The notes below the pieces were generated by a model. That model did no database searches. It had not been told where the DNA came from and saw only the letters and a program-made list of their open reading frames with translations. 64,000 bases of DNA from Xanthostigma xanthostigma (lineage: Eukaryota > Arthropoda > Insecta > Raphidioptera > Raphidiidae), in contig OY754465.1 in the NCBI GenBank assembly GCA_963575645.1, forward strand, positions 33,801,501 to 33,865,500, read 5' to 3'. Shown here one piece after another: positions 19,250 to 31,650 of this stretch. The translations under genes were made by a program, and so were the position numbers. Each line of letters begins with the position of its first letter. The first letter of the stretch is position 1.

Positions 19250-20980
19250 AGTATTATCGCTAACTTATACGCTGAAATCTTACATATGGTCCATGGGCAG
19301 GGTAGGACAGCTTGTCCCGCGTGGGTAAAGTGTGAAAATGCTTTTGCTTATTTCATACTAACTCTTTTTATTTCCCGCCATTGAACTCTCATAACGCTTC
19401 TTCTCCCTGAAGAAACACGTCCTCACATGCGGGCTTATACTCTTTCCTATACAAACAGTTATTGTTATAATATTATAGCTATATTCTCGGAGAAGAATAG
19501 TATGAATAGAACGTCTATCTTTGTTCAAGCAATAACTACAGGTGTGTTTGATATCGTGTTTGTAAGAAGTGTTGGCACTTGGCGCTTTTGACACTATTGC
19601 TTTTGTTATACAAAAGTGTAACAATGGATTATATACGTAACGTAGGATCACTTTTCAATGTAACTTTCACTGAGTTACACTACACTAATATACCAAGCAC
19701 ATCTTATATCTGTTGGTCGGGAAGAGTATTTTCACAAACATTAATGAGAAAGATGGTAACGGGAACTCGGACCAGTAGATTAAATTAACTGAGTAATTTA
19801 ATCCAATTGTACAAAATCCCGTTACCTTTTTCATATGGTTATGATGGACATGACAACCAATTATATGAAATTGTAACTCACTTTTGATTGTCTGACAATC
19901 AACGATTTCCCCCGAAAAGGTATTAATACAAATTATTGAAATTTCTTACGTGAATCTAGTCACATAGTGCATGGCGTATTACTCAAATATCAATTCTCAT
20001 CCCTAGAACAAGCTGTGAGTCACTTTCGATTCCGAGTCATTCAAATTTTGTTATTTGTTCCTGAGAAGCTACAAACAATAAACTCCTAAAACAAATGAGT
20101 GATCTACATAGAAAAAGACCGCTTTTCAAGCTAAATTCTAATCAAAATAAATAGAAAAACGTTGTTTCGAAGTGAAAACTGTACAAAAAACGATGTTAAA
20201 TAATGTAAACACAATTTAAGAAAAATATCGTTTCATTTGATCAATTATTTTTCAAGTAGGATCGATTTAAAATTCTACAATGCTTCTCATATAAAGAAAT
20301 ATGTACGTTCACAAACTAAGAGCATTTTCAAATCAAATTTTTTGACAATCCTTTCAGCAATCCAGCATACATACGTCTTTTCCACGACACGTTAATTGTT
20401 CAACATTTTGCCGAATCATTCTAGCAGAAATTTGAAGGGGGCTCTGGCAAAGCTGTTCACATGTCAAAAACGGTTGATATTTTTCAATTATAGTAATTCA
20501 GTTTATTTTATAGCGTGACACTCGATTTTTCTTCATAACTTTTTACTATGAAACTTCACTTAAAACATTACAAAAAAGTTTAGATCTAATACAACGATAT
20601 GCGAGAGTTAGTATATATTTCAAAAGTAATTTATAACATTACAAGCATAATTTTAAGTTTACTTCGAACTGAATGCATGTTTGTTAGAAATCAACAACAT
20701 TAGCGCTATCTAAAAAAATTAAGGGTGTTAAAGTAATTTATTTTCTTTTTTAAATCGTGTGGTGTGGGAAGTAATCTTTACATAGTGAAGAAGGTTTTTA
20801 ACATTTTTAATAGGTGTCTACACTTTTTCTCCCTTCACACTTTCGTTTCCAACCCACCCCACCAAAAACAAGCTACTATTGAATATGTGAAAGTGACGAA
20901 TGATACATGATAAATATGGAGCTCCATAATGATAAAGCAAAAATATTTTGTAAAACTTTATTGAGAAACAGATATTATAT
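19250..20980. other. Intronic AT-rich sequence
   Basis: No gene, RNA or bounded element was recognised. Small frames at 19358-19651 (minus) and 19579-19788 (plus) have no family features. Confidence 0.4.
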
Positions 20981-20984
20981 TGTA

Positions 20985-21292
20985 TATTTGGTGCATGAAG
21001 TCTGTAACCAGAAGACCTAGCTTCCTCTGCTTGATGTGTTTTGAGACGGACCGTTTTATGGCGCACGCGAGACGGCGCTGTTATCACTATCTGGGAAAAC
21101 TTTGGTTCTTTCCGCCTATTTTTGCCATAGTTACCAAAGTTGTTTAACTTCACAGACACTACACACATGTAAGCCATAAACGTGTGTGCGTTACCCAGTA
21201 GCTAACGCCATATCGGTTCATGCGACAGATAAAGGTCCACCGCTACGCTCGAGCTAGGTCTCCTGGTTACAGACTTTGTGATTTGGTGTAGA
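20985..21292. mobile_element. Short TIR element remnant
   Basis: AAGTCTGTAACCAGAAGACC at about 20998-21017 is the inverse of GGTCTCCTGGTTACAGACTT at about 21259-21278, and TTGGTG words occur on both outer sides. The inner part is GC-richer than the intron. It is probably a roughly 300 bp MITE; target duplications were not resolved. Confidence 0.5.
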
Positions 21293-23700
21293 CGGCGAAC
21301 TTAAAAAACGACAGATGACAACAGTCGTCGGGTAATCGAACGGCAAATTAATTTAAATTTCCTATTTATAGCTGCACAATGGAATCGTCTCACGTATCAA
21401 AATTCGATAACTTTGAATAGTGCATATTATGCCTCATGAATAAACAAATATTAATAAAACTAACTTTTCCGTTCTTGTATCCCTCCTGTTAATTACAAAC
21501 AAGAATTAAACAAACGCTGAGCATATTATGACATATAAGGCAGTTACACTTCTTTACCTATAGAATGAAATGTAGGTATATAGGCTGTGTGCACGAAGCC
21601 TACTAGCGCCGCTAGTGAGTAATAGAGATTTATTCAACTCACTTTTTATGGAAATCTTCTATGGTGATAAGTCAGAAACTTTAGTTGACCATGGTGTGTC
21701 AAAAAAAAAAAAACGTAATAAGGAAAACTGATGTTAATTTTATACACTTAGATTAAATTCATATTGTAAACTATTATATAAATAGCATAACATAAAAGGT
21801 ACATGAGAATTATTTACTTATCAATTATGACATACAATATATAAATAATTAATTTGTTTACACTGACAGCGTAACGTCAAATTATGGCGTCAATGGTCTT
21901 TATTTTACTTAAATCGCCGTCAGCACAACAGCCTGCAACACAATAAGCATTTCCAGATCGCTTAGTTTTGCTCATGTTTTCTTTGTAATTGAAAAACTTC
22001 ATAAAACTATAAATATTTTCACTTTTAATAAACATAGCTCATTGACATACGGAAAATTTGGGCTTGAAGTTTCCCCTAGTGCTCACCACAAACGCTCGCA
22101 TCGAAAAATTTGTAACTCCGCCTCCTTGCACATAGCCCATAAACTATCGTTATTAATTGCTTCTAATTTGACAGATCAGTGAGCGAACACAAAAGATCTA
22201 GTCAACCAAGCGCAGGTTGAATGTTGTCTACGTCATTTTTGTAGCAGCAAAACTCTATGTTTAAATTCCATTGAAAACTAACCACTTGGGATTTTTTTTT
22301 ATTATATTATAGAAAAACTTCCAAAAAATTCTCAAAAGAATATTTCAGAATCTATTTTTTGTAACGCAGCAAAAAAGAAGTGGAATGACCCTATTATAAC
22401 AAAATAACTGTTCTTATTTATGTGTGAATTAACCATATTGTATGAAAGTGAATGACTTTATTGTAATAAATTCTGATATTTCATATATTTTTTTGTAATT
22501 ATGCAGTTGTAGTCGTTGCATGCAATTACGTCTATACTAATGTACTAATGATGGAAATATTCCTTCAATAACAGCACGCTACCATGCTGATATTGTGGAC
22601 ACTTTTATCGATTGTAGAAAGATAACGAATACTCATTATCTAGGTATTAGGTATACAGTTAAATCTAGCTTAAGTTTGCTATTATTTTGTTAAGACACAC
22701 CCATTGTTCCAATGCTATATAAGAAATTTTTTTAATTTCAAATAATGTCACCGTCAGAACTCTAACTTAAATCTACCACTATCGTGGCTGCTAAGCTAGC
22801 ATTTTCTCTACAGTGACACATTTAAGCATCAACTTTATCATACTTAAAATATACTGCTATACACCTCATTTTAGGTAACTCTGCATAACCTTGTTCCTCA
22901 TGTGAGAGCTAGTTATAACTGTATAATATTAAGTCTTACGAAGTATGGACATTGGACATTTGATACTTAGTAATATGTTTGTTGGTGCAGTTCTGAACCG
23001 ATTCCATTAACGGGTTTGTTGGTACTACGAAACTTCTCAAACTGTTAGTACAGCGTGTTTTTTTTAATAAATTCTCGGACTCTTCGAACTGTTTCAGGTC
23101 TAAACATAGTAGGGTTATCTCTGCTAGTAGTCTCATTTTATTGTTAGATAACCAAATTCTAATAATTCCGAAATGTTGTCTAGATTCTAGGACTTGTCCA
23201 ACAAATTCATCAAACTTTACACCGAGTTTTAGCCCGAAAAATTGTTTGAAACAATTATTTATTTATCAATATTAGTGAAATTAAAATAATGTAGGTACAT
23301 ATATACTAAATAATAAAGAATAACAAAGAAATGCCATATAAATGCATAGGTGTATATTATGACTGAGTTTTTTTAGTCATATTTTGGTCACAGTGAATCG
23401 ATAAAGTGTGGCGTAGTACTAATATTTACAGACAACAAAAACGCCAGTATATAATATAATTAAGCTTCTCATTTATTATTTATACCTACGCATTTTTATT
23501 AAATCAATATTCTAGTTCATAATAATACTTAATTATTATCTATGTGTGATCATATAAAATACGATATACATGACTCATAATCAGGGATGTAGTCAAACGA
23601 GGGTGCAACAACAAGTTGTCCTGAAACTTAAAAAGATGAATTCAAGTTTTTAATTTTATCGTTTTGTCAAGTATGAGGCAATATTACTTAGATATAATAA
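21293..23700. other. Intronic AT-rich sequence
   Basis: No gene, RNA or bounded element was recognised. Confidence 0.4.
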
Positions 23701-23841
23701 AACTCGGGTCGCAGTATAGAACCCTGCCGACAAAATTAATAAAATGTATGTAAAAACCTTTTATAAACAAGCTTTTATCAAAATGTATGAAGATGAAGAA
23801 AATAACAAACATTCAAATAAAATCATTTTACCATCGTTAAC

Positions 23842-23849
23842 CTCTGACC
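23842..23849. other. Target site duplication CTCTGACC (left)
   Basis: It is repeated exactly at 25014-25021, next to the opposite end of the hAT element. Confidence 0.95.
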
Positions 23850-25013
23850 TAGGGATTGCAATTCGGTCCGGCGGATCCGATAATCCGGCGGATCCGGCGT
23901 GTTTTTGGACCTACCGGATCCGGTGGTTCGGCGCCGGATCCGGTAAAGCAAAAAATACGCGAAAAACTGTACTGTATGCAGCGAATCTGATGTAAAATTT
24001 ACAGGCCACGAGTGGTCAATAATGAAAAATTTGATCACCAGTTTGCAACCATTCAAACTAGCTGTCGAGACATTATGCAGAAGAGAATCGACCCTTCTTA
24101 TTGCTGACACTGTTCTTAAATTTATTATAGATAAGTTGGGTCAACAAAATACTGTTTTAAGTAACGATCTATCTGACGCACTACGTGTAAAAATAAAAGA
24201 ACGTCGCACAATAGTGACTGGCATATTAACTTACTTACATAATCCAAAAAAATATGAGGAATATTTGAGGCAAGCTGACGATACATTTTTTATGCCTATA
24301 AAAATATCATGCGACAGGAAATGAAAAAAATAATAAGCCGATTCTTAAGTGATGAAAATGTGACAGAAACAGCAGACGAAAATATAGATTCCGATTCTGA
24401 TTCCTCGTCATTATTGCCAATAGAAAAAAACATTACATTAAAAGAGGAACTGGAAAATCAAATCCTGCAAGAAAAAAAAGATTATAGGAGTAAAGTTAAA
24501 GCTAAAAAAGAAACAGATTATGAGAAAATACTTAAAAAAGAAATGACTGCGTATGAAGTAGAAGGAGTAAAAGGAAAACATTTATCGCTGATCTACAGTT
24601 ACTTAATGGCGATTAGGCCAACCAGTGTTGAGGCAGAAAGGGCCTTTTCTGCTGCAGGTTATATTTGTAGTGCCATCAGAAGCAGATTAGGGGATAGTAC
24701 AATCAACACTATATGTTTTCTTAGATCTTTTTTTCAGACACAGAAATAATATTCACTTGCATTTTGCATTGCAAAAAATAAATGCTTCTTTTTTTTTGTT
24801 TGTTAGAGAATGACTGAAGTTGATTTTATAAGTACAAATTTAAAAGACTGTTATGTTAAGTCTGTGTAGATTATTAATAAGTTAAGTTTAATAGTATTAT
24901 TACTTAAGTAAGTACTTTCAAATATCTACAGCAATGAGTGAGACTGATTACTTTATTATTTAGAATAGTTTCATAATTTCATTTAGTACAAATAGTACAA
25001 ATTGCAATCCCTA
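23850..25013 (+). mobile_element. hAT transposon, internally deleted, 1164 bp
   Basis: The terminal inverted repeats TAGGGATTGCAATTCGG and TAGGGATTGCAATTTGT (right end, read inward) are flanked by a perfect 8-bp duplication CTCTGACC. Next to the left end, 23866-23945 has several CGGATCCG or CCGGATCCGG words, a CpG-rich subterminal repeat of the kind hAT transposases bind. The interior encodes only the C-terminal half of a transposase, so the BED zinc finger and first catalytic Asp are lost. It lies in tetraspanin intron 2 in the gene's orientation. Confidence 0.93.
24007..24749 (+). pseudogene. hAT transposase C-terminal region, frameshifted
   Basis: The frame GHEWSIMKNLITSLQPFK (from about 24003) begins the region after the second catalytic Asp in hAT enzymes, helical with the EPF-like 'LQPFK' motif. 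It ends at 24324. A second frame (24309-24749) continues with MKKIISRFLSDEN, an acidic serine-rich linker, a lysine-rich helix, then the dimerisation motif TSVEAERAFSAAG and IRSRLGDSTINT. The change of frame near 24305-24320 breaks the protein. The stop at 24749 is at the expected place after the dimerisation domain. No N-terminal part is present. It is a relic and not a host gene. Confidence 0.85.
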
Positions 25014-25021
25014 CTCTGACC

Positions 25022-25265
25022 TAAAAGCTTTTCGCGAGAAGTTTAAACTATGATTTTTTTATGAACGTATCTTTTTTATGGCATATTTTTTAGGTTAGAT
25101 CTACAATAATAAAATGATTTAATTTGATTGGTTGTTATTTTCTTCGCCTTTGTACATTTTAATAAATGCTTATTTTGAAAAGATTTTTTACTTATATTTT
25201 ATTATTTCTTATCTATTCTGTAAACACATAGCATGAGTGTATTATCGTTAGAACCGTCTGCCAAC
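25022..25265. other. AT-rich sequence of the disrupted repeat
   Basis: No gene; this continues the sequence left of the hAT insertion. Confidence 0.3.
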
Positions 25266-25770
25266 CACGATAAGAGACTTAATCAATTTAAACTAAATTT
25301 GGTCCACATGTTGGGATCACCGCACGAAGCCTATTTAAAATGGGCCCAACCGGACCCTGTTAAAGGAGGTATTTAGGAGTTCAAAAAAAATTTTGTGGCC
25401 CAAAAATACTGAAAAAATTCTCGGAATCGTTTCAGATTTAAAATTTAACCCTTTAGTAATCACTAAAATGTGCTGCTAAAGTTTTAAATAAATCGGCCCG
25501 ACAGAACCGGACTTACAAATTGTATGAAAACACAAGTTTACTGATATAGATTTACATACTGAAGGGTGTATATAACCAATTGGTACAGATGTTGAATTGA
25601 TATGAAGTATTGAAATTAAGTAAAACAATGTTGTTTTAAGGGATGTATTAAGGGGTATTTTTTTTATTTTGTCCAAAAACAAAGTTAAGTTCATACAATA
25701 GAGCCACATTGCCTATAAAAGCAAATACACTATATTGTCGGCTGAGTTTGGCACTGCGACCCGGAGTTTT
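25266..25770. repeat. Dispersed repeat, copy 1 (second copy at 32409-32910)
   Basis: The two copies share blocks such as AAATTTGGTCCACA, GCACGAAGCCTATTTAAAAT, GGGCCC and the ending GCACTGCGACCCG. Both lie in tetraspanin introns in the same orientation. No coding potential was seen. Confidence 0.75.
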
Positions 25771-26868
25771 TATAAGTGTCATCGATACAACATAAATGTG
25801 CAAAATTTCAAAGTAATAGATCAAGTTCAAAATCCACTTGTAAGATTTGACCCAAACTGACTGACTGACAAATATGTGAAGTTGAATAAAAGCTTGTAAA
25901 ATCTAGGGTATTAGCTAATAAATGTCCTGAGATATTTAAATATATCATTATGTGAACTTCAATTTCTTATTGGACAAAATAACAATTAATATATCTTTTA
26001 AAATGTTTACAGTTTTTTTTTCAAATTAATATTCCGCAAGCTTTCTAGTATATTTTTAAGGGTTGTATTTAGAAGTAAAATATATTTTTTTTGGTCCAAA
26101 AACATCCAAAAAGTTTCCAGAAATGTTTCAAAATCTAAACTAAACTAGGATAATGTCTTTAGTGCAATTAAATTTTCATTTTGTACAAAAGAAATATATG
26201 ATTAACAAATACATTATTTTGTCGGCAGGGTTAGGCCCTGTGATAAGTGTTAATTTAGGTTTACACCCCTGATTATAATAAATAATGTAAATGGTTAGGT
26301 ACATTGTTAATGTCGATTATTTTTTTATATAACACGTCAATAATTTCTTGGAACTAAAAGTAAATAATGTGTAATAAAAGTGAAAATACTTTTAAAAACG
26401 AAATTATTTCGTTCATCATTTATTTATCGTAATTAAAAAATAATTACAGTTAAGAATTCACGACATTCAATAAGACTTCCGCCTAAAAAAGTTATTTGTG
26501 CAGAGCCGTGCTGTAACGCTCGTATTATGAACGTTACTGCACTTGTCTAATTTAAGAAATAAAAATCTAGGTTCATTTGTAAACTCATTATTATATTGAA
26601 TAATAAAGAAAAAAAAACTTATTTCTTACAATAAAAAAACTTTATCAAAAATGCAATTTAAGATTTTAACTTCGACTGCTTATTTTTTAAGACTGCCTGC
26701 TAACTACTAATAATAAAAAAAAAAAAGAATGCATGCCTCCGCAGCGGAATTCGTGACCTTTAAAAGGTCACACAAAATAAAATTGTAACATCAGGGATGT
26801 TACAGTGCCAAGAGGTTACTTCCACTTTGCAATACAGTTACTTGACCGATCATTATATAAAAAAAAAA
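25771..26868. other. Intronic AT-rich sequence with faint repeat similarity
   Basis: About 26030-26250 shows the same order of words as the dispersed repeat (TTTTAAGGGTTGTATTTAG, GGTCCAAAAACATCC, TTTTGTCGGCAGGGTT), so it is a more diverged relative. The rest holds nothing recognised. Confidence 0.4.
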
Positions 26869-27418
26869 TTGGTTGTCTGTAAAGTCGGTTTACGGACGAT
26901 AGTTTTACGTGATAACGTATTCCGTAATACATAACCTAAATTTATATAATAATTATAATAATTCGAATCTATGATATTGCATCTTTCGCTTCAAATTTAG
27001 GTTAATTTTATTTAAGTATTAAAATTACTCACCACCTATAATATAATTGTTTTTTTTAACTTTCTTTCTTTCGTATTTATTTTAAGTCTCAAAGATTAAC
27101 TGTCATAATATTTGAAAACAATTGTTTCACTGTTTATATAAAATTCCAAAACCTACTTACAATATTTAAGTATTTTCATACGTCAAAAAATTGATTTTTA
27201 TAATAATAAAATTTGTATGAAAACGATTTTTTCGAGAGATGAGACCTAGCTAAAACGATTTTTTGCCCCCCAAAATCCCTTTTCAGTAAATTTCATCCAA
27301 ATCGTTAGGGCCGTTTTCGAGAAAAGCACGCACAGGGTCAGGCGGAACGTTAGGAACATTACACTTTTTCGTGCATGCAGCCGGTGTTTTATCAATTTAT
27401 AAGACGTTATCACGTCAA
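26869..27418 (-). mobile_element. Family A element, 550 bp variant
   Basis: It runs from TTGGTTGTCTGTAAAGTCGG to ACGTTATCACGTCAA with A-runs on both outer sides (AAAAAAAAA left, AAAAG right). The interior differs from the 975-bp class. It keeps the GATATTGCATCTTTCGC block, then has an unrelated AT-rich middle (27030-27320), then the GCACGCACAGGGTCAGGCGG and GCATGCAGCCGG block. The same middle also occurs at 49830-50060 and 51380-51620. Confidence 0.8.
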
Positions 27419-27419
27419 A

Positions 27420-28970
27420 AAGTTGGATGTATTTTTTAAAATCAATATTTATTACATATTAGCTTTTGTCGCAATATCGCTTGTTAGTTGTTTGAATGTC
27501 AATTTTTGCCTCAAATTCGTAGGCTTTAATGTCGATTTTGACAAAGATTCTGTCTTTCTTTATTTCACTGAGTCACTCCAACAGAAATTGAGAGGGGAGG
27601 CATTTAAAATGTTTTGACATCAAAATTAACTTTCTTAATTTAGGATTAATTTATAGACTATGCAATAATTCATTAATGCCTTGGATTGATAAAATGCATT
27701 CTAAATAATAGATTATTTTTACCAAAACCAAGTTTAAGTTCACATAAGTAATATAATTACAACACGTATATTATTGTAACGGCAGGTTTTGGCTCTACAA
27801 TCCTAGATGTTTGCATAAATTTAATTAATCAACAAAGTTTGACGTCAAATAGTGCCAGGGAAAATTGCCTATGACAGACACCGAAGTGATTCGAAGTGGT
27901 TCGTGTTTAGCAAGGAGCACTAAAAATACATAGCAACAGCGTTTTGTTCCTGTAACTTTTACAAGTTATATTTACAATCAGCCTGTATACAAGCTTTCCG
28001 AACAACCTGTAAACGAACTTCCCTATGGATATTATACTACTATAGCACGTAACCTATGTCTGTGCGACCCCGAATAAAGGTTATAAAGTGTAAGAAATAT
28101 TTTACCGCCTATAGTAGCCAACGGTCAGTTTTCCGGGTTCAATGTCTTCTTGAATATCTATATTATTCACAGTTTAACATATTATTATACTGAAACGTAC
28201 ACCTTTAATATTAAGTGTGATCAATAAGTCACGCGATCCTTGTTCATAAATTGACATTCACTTATCAATATTAGAAAAACAGCTGTCATAGCAGTGTTCT
28301 ATTTGAATAGGTCAACGTTCTGTGGAAATGACTCTGCGATTTGATTTTTTATTATACATCATGAAATATTACGACATTTTTTCTTAAATCCATCAAGAGC
28401 TGGGTTATTTGAACCCAGTACTAAATTTTATTCAATTTATTATTTTTTATAAACGATTCTGTGACTATAATAGTACCTATACGTTTAAAAAAAATTAAAT
28501 TACGCACTGGTCACCCAAATTGGGCAATGGGCAGAAAATCTTCTCTAAAGTAAACCACATTATATAAAAGTGTATAATTATAAATAAATTTCAGAAAATG
28601 TGTCACCGTATAATTCATGCATTAATTTGGTCATGAAAGAATTAATTGCTAAAAAGAATCGTTGTAATAGTCCACGATGTTATCTACTTATCATGTTATA
28701 TTTCTATTACAATTATGTGAAATTTTATAGTCATTTACGATCTAAAATTATGATAAACGCAACGTTAATGATGTATCTTTACATTGAAATATCAACAACC
28801 TTTTACTGCAAAGTTACATACTAGTCGTGTTATACAAGGATTCTTCAAAAGTCCCTAGAACTTTAATTAAGCAGTGAAAATAAAAAGAAAACGTCTTTTT
28901 GCAACATTTACATGCATTAACATGTAAACAACACATGCATTGATGGGTTTACAGCTTTTTTTATATGGGT
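27420..28970. other. Intronic AT-rich sequence
   Basis: No gene was recognised. The 27375-27617 frame begins inside the family A end and is not supported as a gene. Confidence 0.4.
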
Positions 28971-28979
28971 AGTGTACAG

Positions 28980-30240
28980 TGGTGCCCGCCCGAACTTTCG
29001 GTTTCTGCCTAGTTTCAGAAAAAAAACTGTTTCGGCTTAGTTTCGGGTTCGGCTGCCACTCGGTCGAAACAGAAACAGGTTTTGCACTGAAATCAGACAT
29101 GTTCTTGTTGTATTTGGTAGGTACGTACTTATTAATTTTAATTTTATTGTAGTTCGTTAACAAGCGTACCATGCAAAATGACCAAAGTTTAGAAAAAATA
29201 ATTTTGTGCTTAAGATGAAAGAATGTTTTTTTTTTTTGTTTTGTGTACCTACCTAAACATATTTAGTAGGTAATTTTTTTTTTACTAAAAATAAATTTTG
29301 TTTTGTAGCTTTTATTTTATTTCATAATATTAAAAAAAAGTATATTGACGTGATAACGTCTTATAAATTGATGAATCACCAATCTTATAAATTGATAAAA
29401 CACCGGCTGCATGCACGAAAAAGTGTAACGTTCCTAAATCCTAACGTTCGTAACGCGTAACGCGTAACGTTCCGCCTGACCCTGTGCGTGCTTTTTGCTA
29501 ATTTCTCGCTCAATTTAAATCAGATCGGTTTGAAACCAGTCTTAAACGAAAGAGGAGAACATTTTACATAGATTTCGTATAACAGAATTTGCCTAAACAG
29601 TTTTTTTATACAAATTTATATAGAAAAATAGCTGTATAAATGCAATGTTGTCTAATGCATGGCGCGACGCGGTCGGTCGTCTTTGTTTGCCGTACATGGA
29701 AATTAGAAGATAACGTATGTCTTGTGTTAACATGAAAACGGCTGCATTTCTAATGTTTAATTCAATTTTTTGACATTAGTATTTTGTGAAATGCAACGCC
29801 TTCTAAGTTAAGTATTGGAATAACTAATTATTATTAGAACATAATACTTTGACAGTTGCAAACGTCACTTTTGACATTTCTTATCATTCCGACACCAAGG
29901 ATAAGCGGATTGAAAACAAATTTTGGGAGGTTTAGGTTATGTATTACGGAATACGTTATCACGTAAAACTATCGTCCATAAACCGACTTTACAGACAACC
30001 AATTTTTTTTTGTGCTTTTTGAAATAAGGGAGCTAATAATATGATAAGTTAATGACTAGTTAAAATATCAGAGGCTGAATGATTAATATGTGATTTATTT
30101 AAAAATATAAAATATACCTACAGACTTAATTATGTTAATGTTTACTTTATTTTTCCCACGAAAACATGAACTTTTGGTTTTGATTTCGGCCTAAACTGAG
30201 ACTAAAGATGAAATTCGGTTTCGGTTTCGATCGGACACTA
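28980..30240. mobile_element. hAT-type MITE carrying a nested family A insertion
   Basis: The ends TGGTGCCCGCCCGAAC and TAGTGTCCGATCGAAAC (read inward) are bracketed by the 8-bp duplication GTGTACAG (28972-28979 and 30241-30248). Subterminal stretches rich in TTTCGG and CGAAAC occur on both sides. Family A (29345-30002) is inserted in the middle and accounts for half of its length. Confidence 0.85.
29345..30002 (+). mobile_element. Family A element, 658 bp copy nested in a hAT MITE
   Basis: It begins TTGACGTGATAACGTC and ends TTTACAGACAACCAA, followed by a T-run. It lacks the interior with GCGCATGCGC sites. It is nearly the same as the nested copy at 8187-8849 in reverse, including the GGGTCAGGCGG-type block and the short AACG repeat run. 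Confidence 0.85.
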
Positions 30241-30250
30241 GTGTACAGAT

Positions 30251-30711
30251 TAGAGATGCCACTAATATTCGGCTACTGTTCGGTATTCGATCTATTCGGC
30301 TACTTTTTTTAATAGGTATTCGGTATTCGGCCGAAAGTTACGTACTATTCGGCCGAATATCAAGTCATGAATAAAACGCACATATTACTCAAAAATAGGC
30401 GATATTTTATTAAATTGTACCATTTTGTAAAGCATTTGGTGAACAACCAGTAATATTTTTAGTAATTAGGACTATAACTGACAGAATTTGATCTGAATGG
30501 ACAAATAATGCGTGTCATGACACAATCTACTTGCAAATGAAACAAAGACGCCCGCGGCGTTGCAAACGCACGCACCGTAATAAAACAAGTCGTAACCTGT
30601 CATCCGCAAAATGTACACATATTTCGTTGAACATTCGGCGCTTTGGTCGAGTTAAAGAAGCCGAATATTCGGTATTCGTATTCGGCAAAATCACTCTTCG
30701 TGGCATCACTA
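30251..30711. mobile_element. hAT-type MITE with TTCGGTATTCGG subterminal repeats, copy 1
   Basis: The ends TAGAGATGCCACTAATATTC and TAGTGATGCCACGAAG (right end, read inward) match those of 61741-62226. Many ATTCGGC and TATTCGG words cluster at both ends. The flanks GTACAGAT and GTATACAT agree at six of eight bases, consistent with an old 8-bp duplication. The two overlapping frames inside (30527-30740) are accidental. Confidence 0.82.
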
Positions 30712-31476
30712 GTATACATACAGAAATTTACAAAAATTGAAAATTCGCTCGAAGATCTTTAAAAATGTACATTTACAAACTAAGTTACGATTTTATTTAT
30801 TTGTATTCATTCAACTAGCTTGTGTATAATCTATCAAAGAAACAACTTTCGCAGTGTGTGGACGTTGCATATACATAAAGAATTTGTGAAGTAAAACTTC
30901 TTTAGCGATATATCTGTCTGTAATTTTCTCTAGCATTTAAGGTGAACTGACTCAATGGCGGGGAAATATAAGACAAACATAAATGTCGATATAAAACACT
31001 TTTGAGGATTTTAAAAAAACTTCAACAAAGATTTTTTTGTATCGATTTGTTGACTCAATCAGATTACTTATAATACATGTCTTATATAGACTGTATAACA
31101 GGATTGATAACATAGAAGAAACATTTTAATAAAAATCGTTAAGGATTAATTATTGTTTTACCCACTTGTCATACGTAAAAATCATGCTAATTATTTTAAT
31201 TTAGTTAGTCATGTGTATTCTATTATTGTCATGCTACTAATTTATTTTACACTTTTTCCTTGTTGTACTCATTAATTTTCTATGTTCTCAATTATGTGAT
31301 ATAGCATGTATAAAAGATTTTTAGTCTTAATTTTAACATAGATGACTGTCAAGAGAATCTGAAGGTGTTTACATTAGATTTTTTTTAACTTGTCTAAATA
31401 ATGTGGTTAGGTACAGATTTTTGTAAAGAAGACCCGTATCTTCCACCATATTCTTAAAATTGTTATTTGTTGACAG
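30712..31476. other. End of intron 2, AT-rich
   Basis: No element was recognised. The branch and acceptor region TTATTTGTTGACAG precedes exon 3. Confidence 0.4.
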
Positions 31477-31650
31477 TTCGCCGGATTGTTGCTGGTGATC
31501 TTCATAATAGAACTAGCTGTCGGTATCGCAGCGGCTTGCTTCAAGAGTGATTTCCAAGACGGAATGAAGAAATCTATGTCTGAATCTTTGAAGAATTACA
31601 ACAAAGAAGGCACCGGTGACAAGGAAGCATGGGACAACATGCAAAAAATG
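31477..31650 (+). CDS. Tetraspanin exon 3
   Basis: The exon has 58 codons, acceptor TTGACAG and donor GTAATT, phase 0 on both sides. It contains helix 3 (FAGLLLVIFIIELAVGIAAA, residues 85-104) with the family glutamate at position 96. It also has the first part of the large extracellular loop, a charged amphipathic region ending DNMQKM before the CCG motif. Its donor is the weakest of the four (GTAATT). Confidence 0.93.

Larger units (their letters stand above)
23703..25770. repeat. Inverted-end repeat element disrupted by a hAT insertion
   Basis: CTCGGGTCGCAG then CCCTGCCGACA at 23703-23733 is inverted near 25733-25770 (TGTCGGCTGAG, GCACTGCGACCCGGAG). The part 25266-25770 is repeated at 32409-32910, ending with the same TGTCGGCAGGGTTT and GCACTGCGACCCGAG. 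The hAT element 23850-25013 lies inside. Related words also occur at 26215-26250 and 27780-27795, so this family has several decayed copies in introns 2 and 3. Confidence 0.55.
19247..31476 (+). other. Tetraspanin intron 2 (12230 bp)
   Basis: Donor GTAAGT at 19247, acceptor TTGACAG ending at 31476. It contains a small inverted repeat (20985-21290), an ill-defined repeat with a hAT inside (23703-25770), family A copies, a nested hAT MITE (28980-30240) and an AT-rich remainder. No other host gene was recognised within it on either strand. Confidence 0.85.

Noticed and set aside
19040-19384. Single-exon protein of 114 codons
   Set aside because: Only 19058-19246 belongs to the tetraspanin. The remainder on both sides is intron read-through.
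20818-21177. 119-codon minus frame in intron 2
   Set aside because: It overlaps the TIR remnant at 20985-21292, and no known motif was seen.
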